A stretch of 64,000 nucleotides of DNA, taken from positions 2,546,861-2,610,860 of the forward strand of contig JAGGNK010008781.1 of the NCBI GenBank assembly GCA_017590115.1, given 5' to 3'. A model generated the notes under the pieces. The model was not told the DNA's origin, searched no databases, and saw only the letters and a program-made list of their open reading frames with translations. Origin of the DNA: Montifringilla adamsi (lineage: Eukaryota > Chordata > Aves > Passeriformes > Passeridae). The position numbers were made by a program, and so were the translations under genes. Positions within the stretch are counted from its first letter, which is position 1, and each line of letters starts with the position of its first letter. This document shows, in pieces, positions 1 to 10,100 of the stretch.

Positions 1-165
1 GGAACGCCCCGCGTGTGCCGTGCCGATGACTCGCGTGTGTGTGGCAAACCTTCTGTACAACTTCCTTCTCCTCCTTGCTGTTAGTGCATCGTTCCAATGC
101 CTGGTGTGCTTTGTGTACAGTACCATTGTGAGTTACACAGATTAAAGAAATGGGAAGGCTCTTCT
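1..165 (+). other. PITPNM2: 3' UTR end of an upstream plus-strand gene, probably PITPNM2
   Basis: No coding sequence is visible. The stretch ends in a polyadenylation hexamer ATTAAA at 141-146, followed by a T- and G-rich run at 170-192, as expected for a cleavage region. The name comes only from synteny: in other vertebrates PITPNM2 (a membrane-associated phosphatidylinositol transfer protein) lies tail to tail with ARL6IP4, and ARL6IP4 is the next gene here on the opposite strand. The identity is an inference; the presence of a 3' end is moderately supported. Confidence 0.5.
141..146 (+). promoter_or_regulatory. Polyadenylation signal ATTAAA (plus strand)
   Basis: Common variant hexamer at the end of the presumed PITPNM2 3' UTR, with a G/T-rich downstream element at about 165-192. 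It lies only about 95 bp from the opposing signal of ARL6IP4. Confidence 0.5.
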
Positions 166-238
166 CTGTCTGCTTTTTTGGGGGGGGTGGGGGAATACTT
201 CAGGAACAGACAAGTCATCAGATGTGAGCAGGTGCCAG

Positions 239-244
239 TTTAAT
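239..244 (-). promoter_or_regulatory. ARL6IP4: Candidate polyadenylation signal for ARL6IP4 (ATTAAA, minus strand)
   Basis: TTTAAT on the plus strand reads ATTAAA on the minus strand, about 865 nt past the ARL6IP4 stop codon. It is the only hexamer I noticed between the stop and the convergent neighbour. A nearer non-canonical site is possible. Confidence 0.4.
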
Positions 245-1108
245 GGGGTTACAGCCATGAACAGAATGAGGAAACCCTCTGTGGAGATCAGTCCTGCAGG
301 ACTCATTTGTCCTTTAACCCATTTGTCCTTTTGTTTTTTTTACAGTTTGCAGATTTATGGACTTCCCAGCAAGGGAAAAGGCTGCTGTGTTTGCTTCAGA
401 GCAGCCCTGGGCCCTGAGAAGCCCAGAGCCACAGTGCTGCCCAGGGCCTGTGCTGTGGGGAAGGGACACGAGTTGCATGCAGGAGCAGAGAGCAAGGCAA
501 AGCCACCCCTGCACAAAGCACACCTGCACAGATGCCAGTGCAGTGTGCCAGGTCAGTGCTCCCCTACCTGAGGAGGTGAAGCTGCAGGAAGGCTGGGAGA
601 AACTCAGGGGTGCAGAGGAGCTGCAGCCTGAGCAGAGCCACAGCCACTCCTCTCTGAGCAGGCTCAGTGAGTGCAAAGGGCCTGTGAGCAGGGAAAGGGC
701 CATGGGCAGCCCCTGAGGGGAAGAAGTGGCAGCCAGCTGTGTGTTGTGGCCTTGGTACACACCCTGTCCTGCCCCCAAAGCCCAGAGCACCCTGAGGTGC
801 CCAGCACCCTCGAGCCTGTCCCCTGGGTGCTGCTGAGCTCCTCCAGCATCCAGAGGAGCATCAGGGCAACTGGCTCAGGTACATTACAGCCACACTGGCC
901 TGAGCTGGGACAGGGAGGGGAGAAGCTGTTTACTGGGAGATGAGCCACTAAAGTCGCTCTCCTTCCCGGTCAGTAACTTACAGAGCAGCTGGAAAGGGCC
1001 CCTGGGGAACATCTTGACACGGTGCTGTCTGCGAGGTCCTGAGGCAGAGGCTCCCCCCGGGCTGGCAGGGGCAGCAGGTCGGGCTCCTGGGCTGCCTGGT
1101 GCCTGCCC
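245..1108 (-). other. ARL6IP4: ARL6IP4 3' UTR (inferred)
   Basis: About 860 nt between the ARL6IP4 stop and the candidate poly(A) signal. Open frames on both strands here show no family resemblance and look like chance ORFs in GC-rich sequence. The UTR extent rests only on the hexamer. Confidence 0.4.
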
Positions 1109-3926
1109 TCACTGCAGCATCCCCGTCCTCACCTGGAAGGCCAGCCCATCCCCACGCGTGGCTTGCTGCAGGGGACACACAGCACTCACAGCACGCCCTG
1201 CTCTGGGCTGCAGCACCACCCCGGGGGCCCTGGCAGTGCTGCCAGGGCTCAGCTTGTCACCAGGGTGGAAACACAACCCCTCTGGCTGCAGCAGCTCCCT
1301 GGCTGTGCCCAGCCACCCCGTGCAGCTCATGCTGGTGGCCAGTTCCCACTACCTTGTTAATCTCCTTGTGTCTCTCCTTGCTGACGATTTCTTCCAGGAC
1401 TTCCCCGTCCCCTTTAATGAGCCTGCAAGACAAGCACAGGCCCAGGAGCCATGAGGGTACTGGCCAGTTCCTGCAGCTGCAAAGGTGCTGACCCCCACCC
1501 CGAGGGCTCCTGCTCTGCCCCAGCTCCCCCAGACCCAGGAGCAGGTGCTGGGCTGATGCTCCTCCAGGCAAGGCCAGCGCTGACCCGCCCCTGACATTGT
1601 ATTTTGTGACTCTGTTTTTGTGTCAAGCTTAAACAGCACAGCAGGCTTTGCCATTGCTCCCGTGGGATTAATGTCACCACACTGCAGCAAGGCAGGAGTT
1701 CTCCCCTGAGAACTGAGGGCCAGCTGGCTCTGCCCCAGGCTGTGGGCACTGCCTGCTGTGTGCAGTCACACTGGCACAGCAAAACTCCTGGTGAAAGCAT
1801 CCCCTGTCACCCTACAATCCACAGTGCCTCAACCTATGCAAAACCTCTTATTTTTCTCATAGAATTCAGGTGTGGTCCTGGCTGCCCCAGGAAACTGCAA
1901 AGCCATTCAGGAACAGGAGCCAGTTTGGGCCTGAAATGCAGCCAGGATGGGGAATATCTTGCTGAGCAAATTCCAAGCAGTGTTGGAGGCGGCTCACACC
2001 TCCAGACATGAACAGAAATTTAATTGTCTTCATTACGTGCCTTACAGGGAACCGACCTTTGTTCCACACCTCCCTGAGCCCTGCAGGCTGCCTTCTATTT
2101 TAAGACTGGACTTGTCATACCCAATTCTCTTCAGCATGACGTTTTCTGCTTGCTGAGAAGATGCAGTTTATTAAAAACTGGGTCATTTCTATTTGGCAGC
2201 TAAATGAACTTGGGTTTGATCACTGCCTGTAACCCACAGGGCACATGTTCTTCACTCCCACCTGGGTGCTTCCAGGGCCCAGGGCTTTGGAGCTGAAAGG
2301 TAAGTGGATGCAGCAATGGGATACTGGGACAGCCCAGAGTCCCTTGTGTGGAGCCCCAGCACAATTCAATGATTTGGTGTCATTGTGTCACTTTGTGGGT
2401 AAGTCACACCAGGCCTGATGAGGGGGAGCTGTGAGGGGTTGGCTCAAGCCTTTGGTGGTGCTGCAGTGCCATGGACAGGCATCCTCCAGGCCCCCAGCCC
2501 GCTCAGCACGGATGGGAATGGAGAAGCCATCTCCCTCTTGCCCAGGGTCATACCTGGTTCTCCCCGTTTCAGGATCCACCACTCTCCTTATGACGCTCTG
2601 CCTCGCGTCCCACTCCTCCTTTGTCATTGGCTTCATGGCCTGGATCCGGGATTTCTGTTCATCTGTCAGAACTGGAGTGCAGTGCTCAGTCAGAGCTGTG
2701 CTCCAGGAGAGGGGCACAGCACCAGGGTTCAGCCCACAGACAACACTCCACACCCCATTCCTGGCAGTGCTCAGGGTGTGGTGACAAACCTTGCAAAGAA
2801 AGGGACACTTCACATCCCAAAGCCAGGACCAGCTTTGCCAGGATTTACTGCTGACTGTGTCCTTCCATTTGGCCTCTTTGTTCCCCACTCACATCTATAA
2901 ACCACATCCCAACACTTCACAAAGCAATCTCTGAGTGTGGCTCAAAGCCATACAGAGGAGGGAGGAGAGCTTGGGGCTCCTCCCTGTTCCCAGCCCTGCT
3001 TCCCTCAGACACCCCAGATGGAAAGGGACAGCAGAGACTCCAGCAGGAGGGAAAGAGCCTCCTTACCTGGCCCAGTGTCCACCACTGACTCCTTCTGCCA
3101 CTGCTCCAGCGAGGGCCCGGGCACGTCTTCTCCCTTGGCTTTCTCCTCCTTAGCCCTCTCCTTTGCCTTCTTCTTTGATTTCTTCTTTATTTTTTTTTTC
3201 TTCTTCTTCCTCTTCTTTTTGTCTTTTTGTTTCACTCGCTTTTTTTTGCTGTCTTGATTCTTCTTCACTTTGGAGTCGCTGTCACTGGAGTCATCAGAAG
3301 AGGAGCTGGAGGAAGAGGAAGATGAGGAAGAGCTGGTGGACGAAGACGTCCCAGAGGAAGAGGTACTGGCCTTCCTCTTCTTTTTGTCCTTTCCTTCCTT
3401 TTTCTTTTCTGCAATACACAAGAAGAGGGTGAGTGGAGCAGCCAGGCCCTGCAGCAGCAGAGATGTTGGTTTTTATCCCCCTCCCAGCCTGGTTTCTTTC
3501 CTGCCTGGAATTCCCCTCTGTGCCCACGTTCAACCCAGGATGCTCTGTGGTACCAGGGCAGCTCATGGAGGGGCTGAGAGCTCTGCACTTGTCAGAACGA
3601 GACCGAAATGAGCACAAAGTGCAGGACAAGGTGACAGACACCAACTAAAAACAGGGACCCTCTCCTTCCCCTGAGCCCCCTCTGTGCTCCTGCCCCAGGG
3701 ACGTGGTGACACCAAAGGCTCAGGGGCCTTCCCCACCTTCCCTGGCTGCTGCCAAGCTCGAGGTGTGTCCGTGAGAGCCAGAGATCCTCTTCCTCAGTGG
3801 AGAGCTGCTGCCCTGCTGCGAGTCCTTGCTGCTCTTCCTCCTTTTCTTCTCCTTCCTCTCCTGCCTGCTCCGAGAGTCGCTTTTGCTCCTGCTCCGCGAC
3901 CGCTTCCGAGAGCGGCTGCGGGCCAT
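1109..3926 (-). CDS. ARL6IP4: ARL6IP4 (SR-25), ADP-ribosylation-factor-like 6-interacting protein 4, complete coding region
   Basis: A basic, serine-rich nuclear-speckle protein linked to splicing regulation. The coding exons on the complement are 3737-3926, 3067-3408, 2554-2671, 1353-1422 and 1109-1165; all have GT-AG borders, join in phase and give 258 aa. The start at 3926 opens directly into an Arg-Ser region ([16 protein letters not shown]). A serine tract follows at about residues 78-112, then a lysine-rich block at about 115-150 and a PGPSLEQWQ motif. The strongly conserved C-terminal half starts with [20 protein letters not shown] near residue 179. A splice acceptor (pyrimidine run, then CAG) lies about 10 nt upstream of the ATG, so the first exon must be non-coding and further upstream. 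The human protein has alternative N-termini, so other starts are possible. The lysine and serine runs are of low complexity and could vary between individuals. Confidence 0.93.
3067..3408 (-). other. ARL6IP4: ARL6IP4 exon 2: serine and lysine homopolymer-rich segment
   Basis: This exon encodes a run of mostly serines followed by long lysine/arginine runs. On the plus strand it appears as a pyrimidine-rich tract near 3160-3250 and purine-rich tracts near 3290-3360. Such sequence is typical of disordered splicing factors and prone to length change. Confidence 0.8.
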
Positions 3927-4323
3927 GGCAGCTCCTGGGGAAAGGAGGGGGTCACACCAGAGCCACGGGGGCACCAGCCCTGCCCAGCAGCCCCAAAATC
4001 CTTCAGTCTGAGCCAACAGCCCTGGCAAACCTGCTCCTGGTAAACTCCCTCCCTGCTCACACAGCTCTGCCCATCTCCCATCGCAGCCGTGGCCTCGGGG
4101 AATTTCACCAACCCCCAAGAGGGAGCCTGGGCAGGGAGCTGGCACAGGGACAGCCTCAGCTGCCCACACAAGTGTCCCCAGGCAGGCTTTCCACCAGGAA
4201 AACCTTCCAGCAGGTTTTCCCTGCTCTCCTGCTATTTGTCCCTGGAGGATTGGGCTGACCCCGCTGGGGCAGGCACGGAGGAGCAGCAGCAGGGCTGTGT
4301 CTGCAGCAGGGCTGTGCCCGGGG

Positions 4324-4391
4324 CCACCCCATGGCCACCCCATGGCCACCCCATGGCTACTCCATGGTCACCCCATGGTCACCCCATGGCA
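4324..4391. repeat. 11-bp tandem repeat (CCACCCCATGG-type), about 6 copies
   Basis: Imperfect head-to-tail copies of an 11-bp unit, some varying to CTACTCCATGG or TCACCCCATGG. It is a short minisatellite within the presumed ARL6IP4 first intron. The reading frames through it are not coding. Confidence 0.85.
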
Positions 4392-5007
4392 CCAGGGCCC
4401 AGCAGGAGAAGCTGCACCACAGATGGCCACAGGCAGGGGGAGATGGACACTGCAGCCACAGTCAGCAGCACAGAACGTCCTCCCCGCGTCCATCACCCCG
4501 GTACTTAAAATGCTGCGAGCAGGCACAAGCCAAGGGGAAGAATGAATTTTTAATATTCCAATTTACTCTTAGAAAACAGATGATGCATTGAGCTGCTACC
4601 CCTGTCCATCAGCCCCAGGCCAGTGTGGTCCATGCTCTCATTAATTTAGAAAACAAACTGGCACCGTGGGCAGAGCAGGAGCTGGGAAACGCTTTCTCAC
4701 AGCCACCTTCCAACCACCACATTTAATGAATTGTTTGTTTACCACCTCAACATTCCCAGGCAGCAATTTGGATTTGCTCCCAAGCGAATCAGACCTTTGA
4801 TTGATTTCCACAGGGAAATTTTAACCAGAAAAAAATCCAGAACCAATGACAATCAATTACAGGCATGCAGGGAAGGATGAGAAGATGAGAGGTTGAGAAT
4901 CCTCCATGGACACACACCCAGCAGCTGCCCCTTGCACCAGGGCCTTGCTGGGGGCAGCGTTTGGGACTCAGATCTTTTCATTCTGGCTGTGGCAGCAGGA
5001 AAAACCC

Positions 5008-5103
5008 AAGGTATCCATTCACAGCAGGAGGAAAAACCCACTGTTATCCATGCACAGCAGCAGGATCCAACCCCACTGTTATCCATGCACAGCAGCAGGA
5101 TCA
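5008..5103. repeat. Short tandem repeat of about 34 bp, 2 good copies plus one degenerate
   Basis: The unit contains ACTGTTATCCATGCACAGCA followed by GCAGGATC. Two near-identical copies are preceded by a decayed one. No function is evident. Confidence 0.8.
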
Positions 5104-5340
5104 GTGGCGCTGCAGCTGGGCTCAGACAGCAGCATCCCCGTGATGAACCCCAAATCCGCCCCAGCAGCATCCCGGGCTGGCTGAGCCCCAGGCCGGGCTC
5201 TCCTCCGCCCTGACCCCGGGCTGGGCCCGCAGCGACTCCTGCCGCCCCGCCCAGGCCGGGCCCCGGCGCTGCTCTGCCCTGGGCGCCTGCAGGGGCTGGC
5301 CCTGCCCTCGCCCCCGGCACGGGGAGCCTGCGGCACGCAA

Positions 5341-5580
5341 GGTGTGCTGGCCCTTTAAGAACCCGTGCAAGGTGCGCTGGCCCTTTAAGAGCTCAGCACG
5401 GGTGCGCTGGCCCTTTAAGAACCCGTGCAAGGTGCGCTGGTCCTTTTAAGAGCTCAGCACGAGGTGCGCTGGCCCTTTAAGAACCCGTGCAGGGTGCTCT
5501 GGCCCTTTAAGAGCTCAGCACGAGGTGCGCTGGCCCTTTAAGAACCCGTGCAGGGTGCTCTGGCCCTTTAAGAGCTCAGC
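5341..5580. repeat. Alternating 30-bp minisatellite, 8 monomers arranged as 4 A-B dimers
   Basis: Each monomer begins GGTGCGCTGGCCCTTTAAGA. A-type monomers end ACCCGTGCAA or close variants; B-type end GCTCAGCACG. They strictly alternate A-B-A-B over eight copies, and the fourth copy has a 1-bp insertion. A weak ninth CCCCTTTAAG-type element lies near 5612-5625. The array abuts a CpG island and the monomers contain CpGs. Confidence 0.95.
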
Positions 5581-5920
5581 GGGCGCGTTCTGCGCGCGCG
5601 GCTCCAGGCGCGGCCCCTTTAAGTGCGCAGCTCTTTATCAGCCCCCCCGGCCCCGGGGCCGCCGCAGCGCTCGGGCCTGTGCCCCACCCCGGGCCCCCTT
5701 CTCCGGTGTCCTCAGCGGCCCCGCCGCAGGTAGGAGGAGCGGGAGGGAGCGGGGACTCACCGGGCCGGGTCCCGCCGCCCCGAGCGGGGCTCCCGCCGCC
5801 GGGGCCGCGCTGGCCGCCTCCCGCCTCCGTCCGCCACGCGAGGGGCCGGGCGGCAGCCGGGCCGCGCTCTTTGGTTCCGGGGGCCGCCTAGCCCGGGCAG
5901 CAGCTCAGTTTTTGGGGTGA
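5581..5920. promoter_or_regulatory. ARL6IP4: CpG island, probable ARL6IP4 promoter and non-coding first exon
   Basis: Very GC- and CpG-rich sequence. On the minus strand a strong donor (GTGAGT, 5755-5760) follows a GC-rich stretch from about 5900 down to 5761, which would be a non-coding ARL6IP4 exon spliced to the acceptor at about 3935. On the plus strand there is also a plausible exon end at CCGCAG/GTAGGA near 5728, so a divergent non-coding transcript is possible. The exon assignment is an inference. Confidence 0.5.
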
Positions 5921-6800
5921 ATTCGAGCAGATTGGGAGCGCTCACGCTCGCCAGTGAAGGGGGTAAAGGCTTCGAGACTGCGTTTCTTGGCAGCGACTCC
6001 TCGCTCAGATACAACCGCCGGCTTCCTTCCCTCGGTGTAATTTTGATGAGCTTTGCTCATCGGTGCCCTGTGTAAAGGCAGCCCCAGCCAAAATCCAGCG
6101 GGGCCGCTGCGAGAGCTTCAGTGAACACCTTTTGTGCGAGCTGCTCACGTTCAGCCCTCCACAATTACCGAGTCTAATTACTGCACTGAACGCCTCAGTG
6201 GAAAAGCCCCTCATAAATTCAGCAGCATTATCGAATAATCGGGTTAATTTTCCACGGAGAAATCAGACGGTATTTGGCTTCTTTAGTTTGTTTAGCAGAT
6301 GGAAGAGTCATGTGCTTTCAGCCAGCTGGAAGGAAGGAGGGGAAAGCGCTCGACCCTTCCAATCCTTCAGCTCCTGGGGGATCTTGGTGCCAAATTAAGC
6401 AGCCCCAGGCCTCGTCTGCTGCTGCACCCAGGCTGGCAGAGTTATTTGATATTTTCACTGGCTCATGTAACTAAAGCAGAGGGAGTTAAATGTACATCTC
6501 GTCCTCCTCTGGGGAGTTCTGCTGTGCTGCAGGTGGCTCCCAGAGCTCTGGCTCTGCTTCATAAGGTTCACAAAACCTTTGAAAGGGAAGTTTGTGCTCC
6601 CAAGAAGCCTGGGTAGATCTCCCAGCCACCCTGGGGGATCAGTGTTGCTCCTGGTGGGTTTTCCTGAGCCTGGGTGAGACAAACATCCAGTGATGGTAAT
6701 TCCCAGCAGCTCGCTGTGAATCACCTGCATCTCATCCTGAGCAGATCCTTTCTGGCCACTCAGCCACACAAAGCTCTTCCCCTCCCCTGGCAGAGGACAG
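5921..6800. other. Spacer between the ARL6IP4 promoter and the OGFOD2 3' end
   Basis: Composition drops to average after the CpG island. I see no coding exon, RNA gene or recognisable repeat on either strand. Confidence 0.5.
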
Positions 6801-6826
6801 GAGGCCCTAAGAACAGCAGAAAATGG

Positions 6827-6832
6827 TTTATT
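6827..6832 (-). promoter_or_regulatory. OGFOD2: OGFOD2 polyadenylation signal (AATAAA, minus strand)
   Basis: Canonical hexamer (TTTATT on the plus strand) about 312 nt past the OGFOD2 stop codon. This gives a short 3' UTR. Confidence 0.7.
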
Positions 6833-7143
6833 GTCCCATTCTGCCCTGTTTCCAGGGGGACCTGGGGTGCTGCTGCTGGCAGAGAGGCCAAGGAGCTTTG
6901 GCTGCTTTCCTGGTGCACTGGGAAATATTGAGAAAGCTCCTGCAGGGAATCAGAGCTGGGCTTTCTGTGCCTCACAGTCCTCCAGCCCCAGCCTGAGCCC
7001 TCGGGAGCTGAGTTCCAGCTGGAATTCTGGCAGGGCTGGCTTTGCACCCCTCCCAAGGCCAGAGCAGCTCCCTGCAGGACTCACCCCGCGGCGCAGAGGT
7101 CAGAAAGGAGCTTCGGGCAGCTCGGTGTGGGGAATCCCCGCTG

Positions 7144-10100
7144 CTACCCCAGGGCACAGACATCCACGGTGCGCGGCAGCTCCTCCTCCGGCGGCGGCTC
7201 CGTGAAGCCGTCCCCGAAGCCCTCGGCCTCCACCAGCTCGGGTTTCCTGCGGCACATGGGGCACAGGCGGTTGCGGATGGCCGATGATCTCATCCACACG
7301 ATGAGGTTCCAGCGCTGCCCCGAGGCGATGGGCAGGGCGCCGTGGATCTGCCCGCCGCGGTGCAGCAGCCCCCGGCCCCACACGTGCTCCACCTCGATGT
7401 ACCGGGGCACGGGGCTGGGCTCCTGCAACACAGGCAGAGGGATTTGTCACACCGTGAAATCCCTCAAGTGGCTGGAATTTGTCACCTCTTACCCCACGGC
7501 ACCCAGGGAGCACGACAGAGAGGGGAAACCCTCATTCCCAGTGCCAAGCTCAGAGGGAATTTAGAGAGATTCAAGAAAAAATCCCATGTTTTACTGCTGT
7601 GTGAGAACATCTACCCCTGTCTTGCCCTAACAACAGGGGCTAGAGATGTAGGTTGAAGTCACATCTGAAATCAATCCCTCCCTCAGCACCTCCCTGCTCA
7701 CAGTTTCAGATGTGGAAAGGGGATGGTTTGTTCCACTCCAGTTTCTACTGTGAAGCTGCATCTGTCCTCTCTTTAAAATACTGAATATAGGTATTGGATG
7801 CTGGAATATTGCAGCAAAAGAGGCTCCTGTATAACCAAGCCATGCAAGAAATGGGGAAGGGACAGAGCAAGTTTGGCTCTCAGAAGTGAAGAATTGTTTT
7901 GTAGAACACAGTGGAAGCCTGGAAGCTGAGGGGTGAGGAGGGAGAGACGAGTGAGCCGTGCTCAGTACCTGGTTGAATTCCCCAAAGTACAGATTTCCTT
8001 CTGTGAATTCTTTTCCCAGGGAAACGTTCAGGGTGACTTCAGCGTTGTCGTAGTGAGAGCTCAGGTCCAGGTCCTCGTGCAGGGAGTACCTGACCACGAA
8101 AGCTTTGTGGCTGTCCAGGCAGGCCCCGCCCAGCTCCGGGTACAGCAGCGCCGTGATGGGCAGGAGCCGCTCCCGCAGCGGCGTCAGGAAAGGCTCGTCC
8201 ATGCCCAGCTCGTTCAGCAAAACCTGAGCGAGGACAGCAGGGGGGAGCAGCTCAGCAGCCTCGTCTGCTGCTGCTCCTCAGAGCTCTGTCCTGCAGCCCT
8301 GCTGCAGGCTCAGAGCATTTGGGAGCAGAGGGAAAAGGAAGGAGGATCAAAGTGAAAAAGGATGGGGGAAAACAGAGTAATAAGATTAAAAGGTGAGTGT
8401 TCTTTAAAAACTGTCACCTTGATTAAAATTTGGAGGAAAAGAAGCACAAGGGATGAGTCCTACCCCGTAGTTGTTCATGGTGTTGGGCCTGCCTTTAGGC
8501 ATATCCGACTGCTCAAAGTTCTCCAGCTCATCCACCAAGGCCTGGCAGAACTGCTCTGTGAACACCGGGAGCCGATAGATCCTCTTGTCTGCCGGGACAG
8601 GGCACAGGGTTTGCTGGGGAGATTCCCAGTGCTCCTGGCTGCCTGTCCAGCTGCACTGTGCTGGTGGCAGTGAGCACAGCACCCACAGGCTCCCCTTGTG
8701 CTGGGACCATTTCCTGGGTCAGCCCTGGGGTGTATTTGTTGCTTTTCATGCTGGTTTTTGTTGTTGTTGTTGTTGTTGTTTTTCATGCTGGTCTCCCATT
8801 TCCAGAGCAGAAGGCTGTGTCTGGAACTGGTGCCCTGGATAAATCAGAGCTCTGCACACAGGCATTGCTGTCCTTTGCCTTGAGGAAAGGAGGCAGCTCT
8901 GCCTCTTCCCCTCTGCATCCTGGCAGCTTTTCTGCTAGGCAGGGAGCTGCCTCCAGGGAAGCTGAAAACCCAGCTCTCTTTTTCAAAGACTGAAATCTAG
9001 ACTGAAGCTGTTTCAGCCCAGACTAACCCACAGGAACTGTCTGCAATGGGAAAGCACTCAGGGAGGAAAGCCAAGCTCCCAGTGCTCCCTCAGCAGGCTC
9101 CCTGGTGAGGTGTGGAACAACCAAAACCCCAGCCCTGCTGCAGCTGGAGCCTCTGGTGAGACATCAGCAGGCTGGGATGGGAAAGAAGAAAACAGCCTCT
9201 GATCCAGAGCAGAGCTGCTGCCTCTCCAGAGACCCTCCTCAGGCAGGAGAAACATCCCGTGTGCCTCAGCCTGTGCCACAGCAGAGCTGTCCCACACAGG
9301 GCACCAGGGAGATGTGTGTGACTGAGGTGTTTTCTTTACCTGAGAAGGACTCGAGGTAGCTCAGGAGGCCCTGGAGATCAGCACCTGGAGATGTGCAGAA
9401 CCTCTCGATTTCCAGAAACTCTGGGGCCAGGAAGGAATCCTGGTGTCAAGGGAAGGATGGGAGAAACACACAGACACACAATCAGCCTGTAGAGCCCAGA
9501 GGGAAATGGACTCCCAGGGAAATACCCAGAGCCTGGGGAGCAAGGCTGAGTCACACTCAGTAATTCCACAGCAGGAATGCAGAAAGGCACTGGTGCTTTA
9601 CCAGGTGGGGCAGGGAACTTGCTGCTTGCTTTGGTTCATGTTTTTTTTTAGGAGTAACTGGCCAGATTTATCACAGACATGATAGGAAAGAGCCTTTCCT
9701 GGCTGGAACACCAGGAATCTTGCCTGGAGAGCACAATGTGCTGTCGTGTTTTTAAAGTTTTAAATCCAGTTTTCAAATGCTACACCTGTGTTTTAATTCA
9801 GTGCAGCTTTAGCACCGTGCAGTCCCGAGGAGAGGGGGAAACATACTGCAAAAATAAAACTCTCAGGTGATTTTTTTCTGGGTGCAGAAGGGATTCCAAA
9901 CCTCCTGTGTACCTGCAGAGTGTACACCTCTGGGCGTTTTGGTTTGTAGCACTTGGAGATGATGGCTCTGCGTTCCACTGACTGATGGATTAACTCTTTT
10001 CTCCTCTTCACTTCTGCCTCAATCTGCAAGTAAACAACAGAGCACACTGTCAGAAATCAGCAGGGCTGAGTGAAACAGCTCCAGGAATCTGCTCACTGTT

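Larger units (their letters stand above)
3927..5760 (-). other. ARL6IP4: Probable ARL6IP4 intron 1 containing minisatellites
   Basis: The acceptor just upstream of the ARL6IP4 ATG and a strong minus-strand donor (GTGAGT, plus positions 5755-5760) would bound this intron. It carries an 11-bp repeat, a ~34-bp repeat and a 30-bp minisatellite, listed separately. No coding segment with family resemblance is seen on either strand. Confidence 0.45.

Noticed and set aside
3163..3432. Plus-strand Phe/Ser-rich ORFs opposite ARL6IP4 exon 2
   Set aside because: They are the antisense shadow of the Lys and Ser runs of ARL6IP4.
5122..5430. Minus-strand open frame encoding a repeated decapeptide (LLKGQRT/FLKGQRT) through the 30-bp minisatellite
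   Set aside because: The 30-bp period is a multiple of three, so any open frame repeats. A 1-bp insertion in the fourth copy breaks the frame, and there is no sign of an exon.
5341..5580. Possible CRISPR-like array
   Set aside because: Units are contiguous with no unique spacers, and this is a vertebrate genome. It is a minisatellite.
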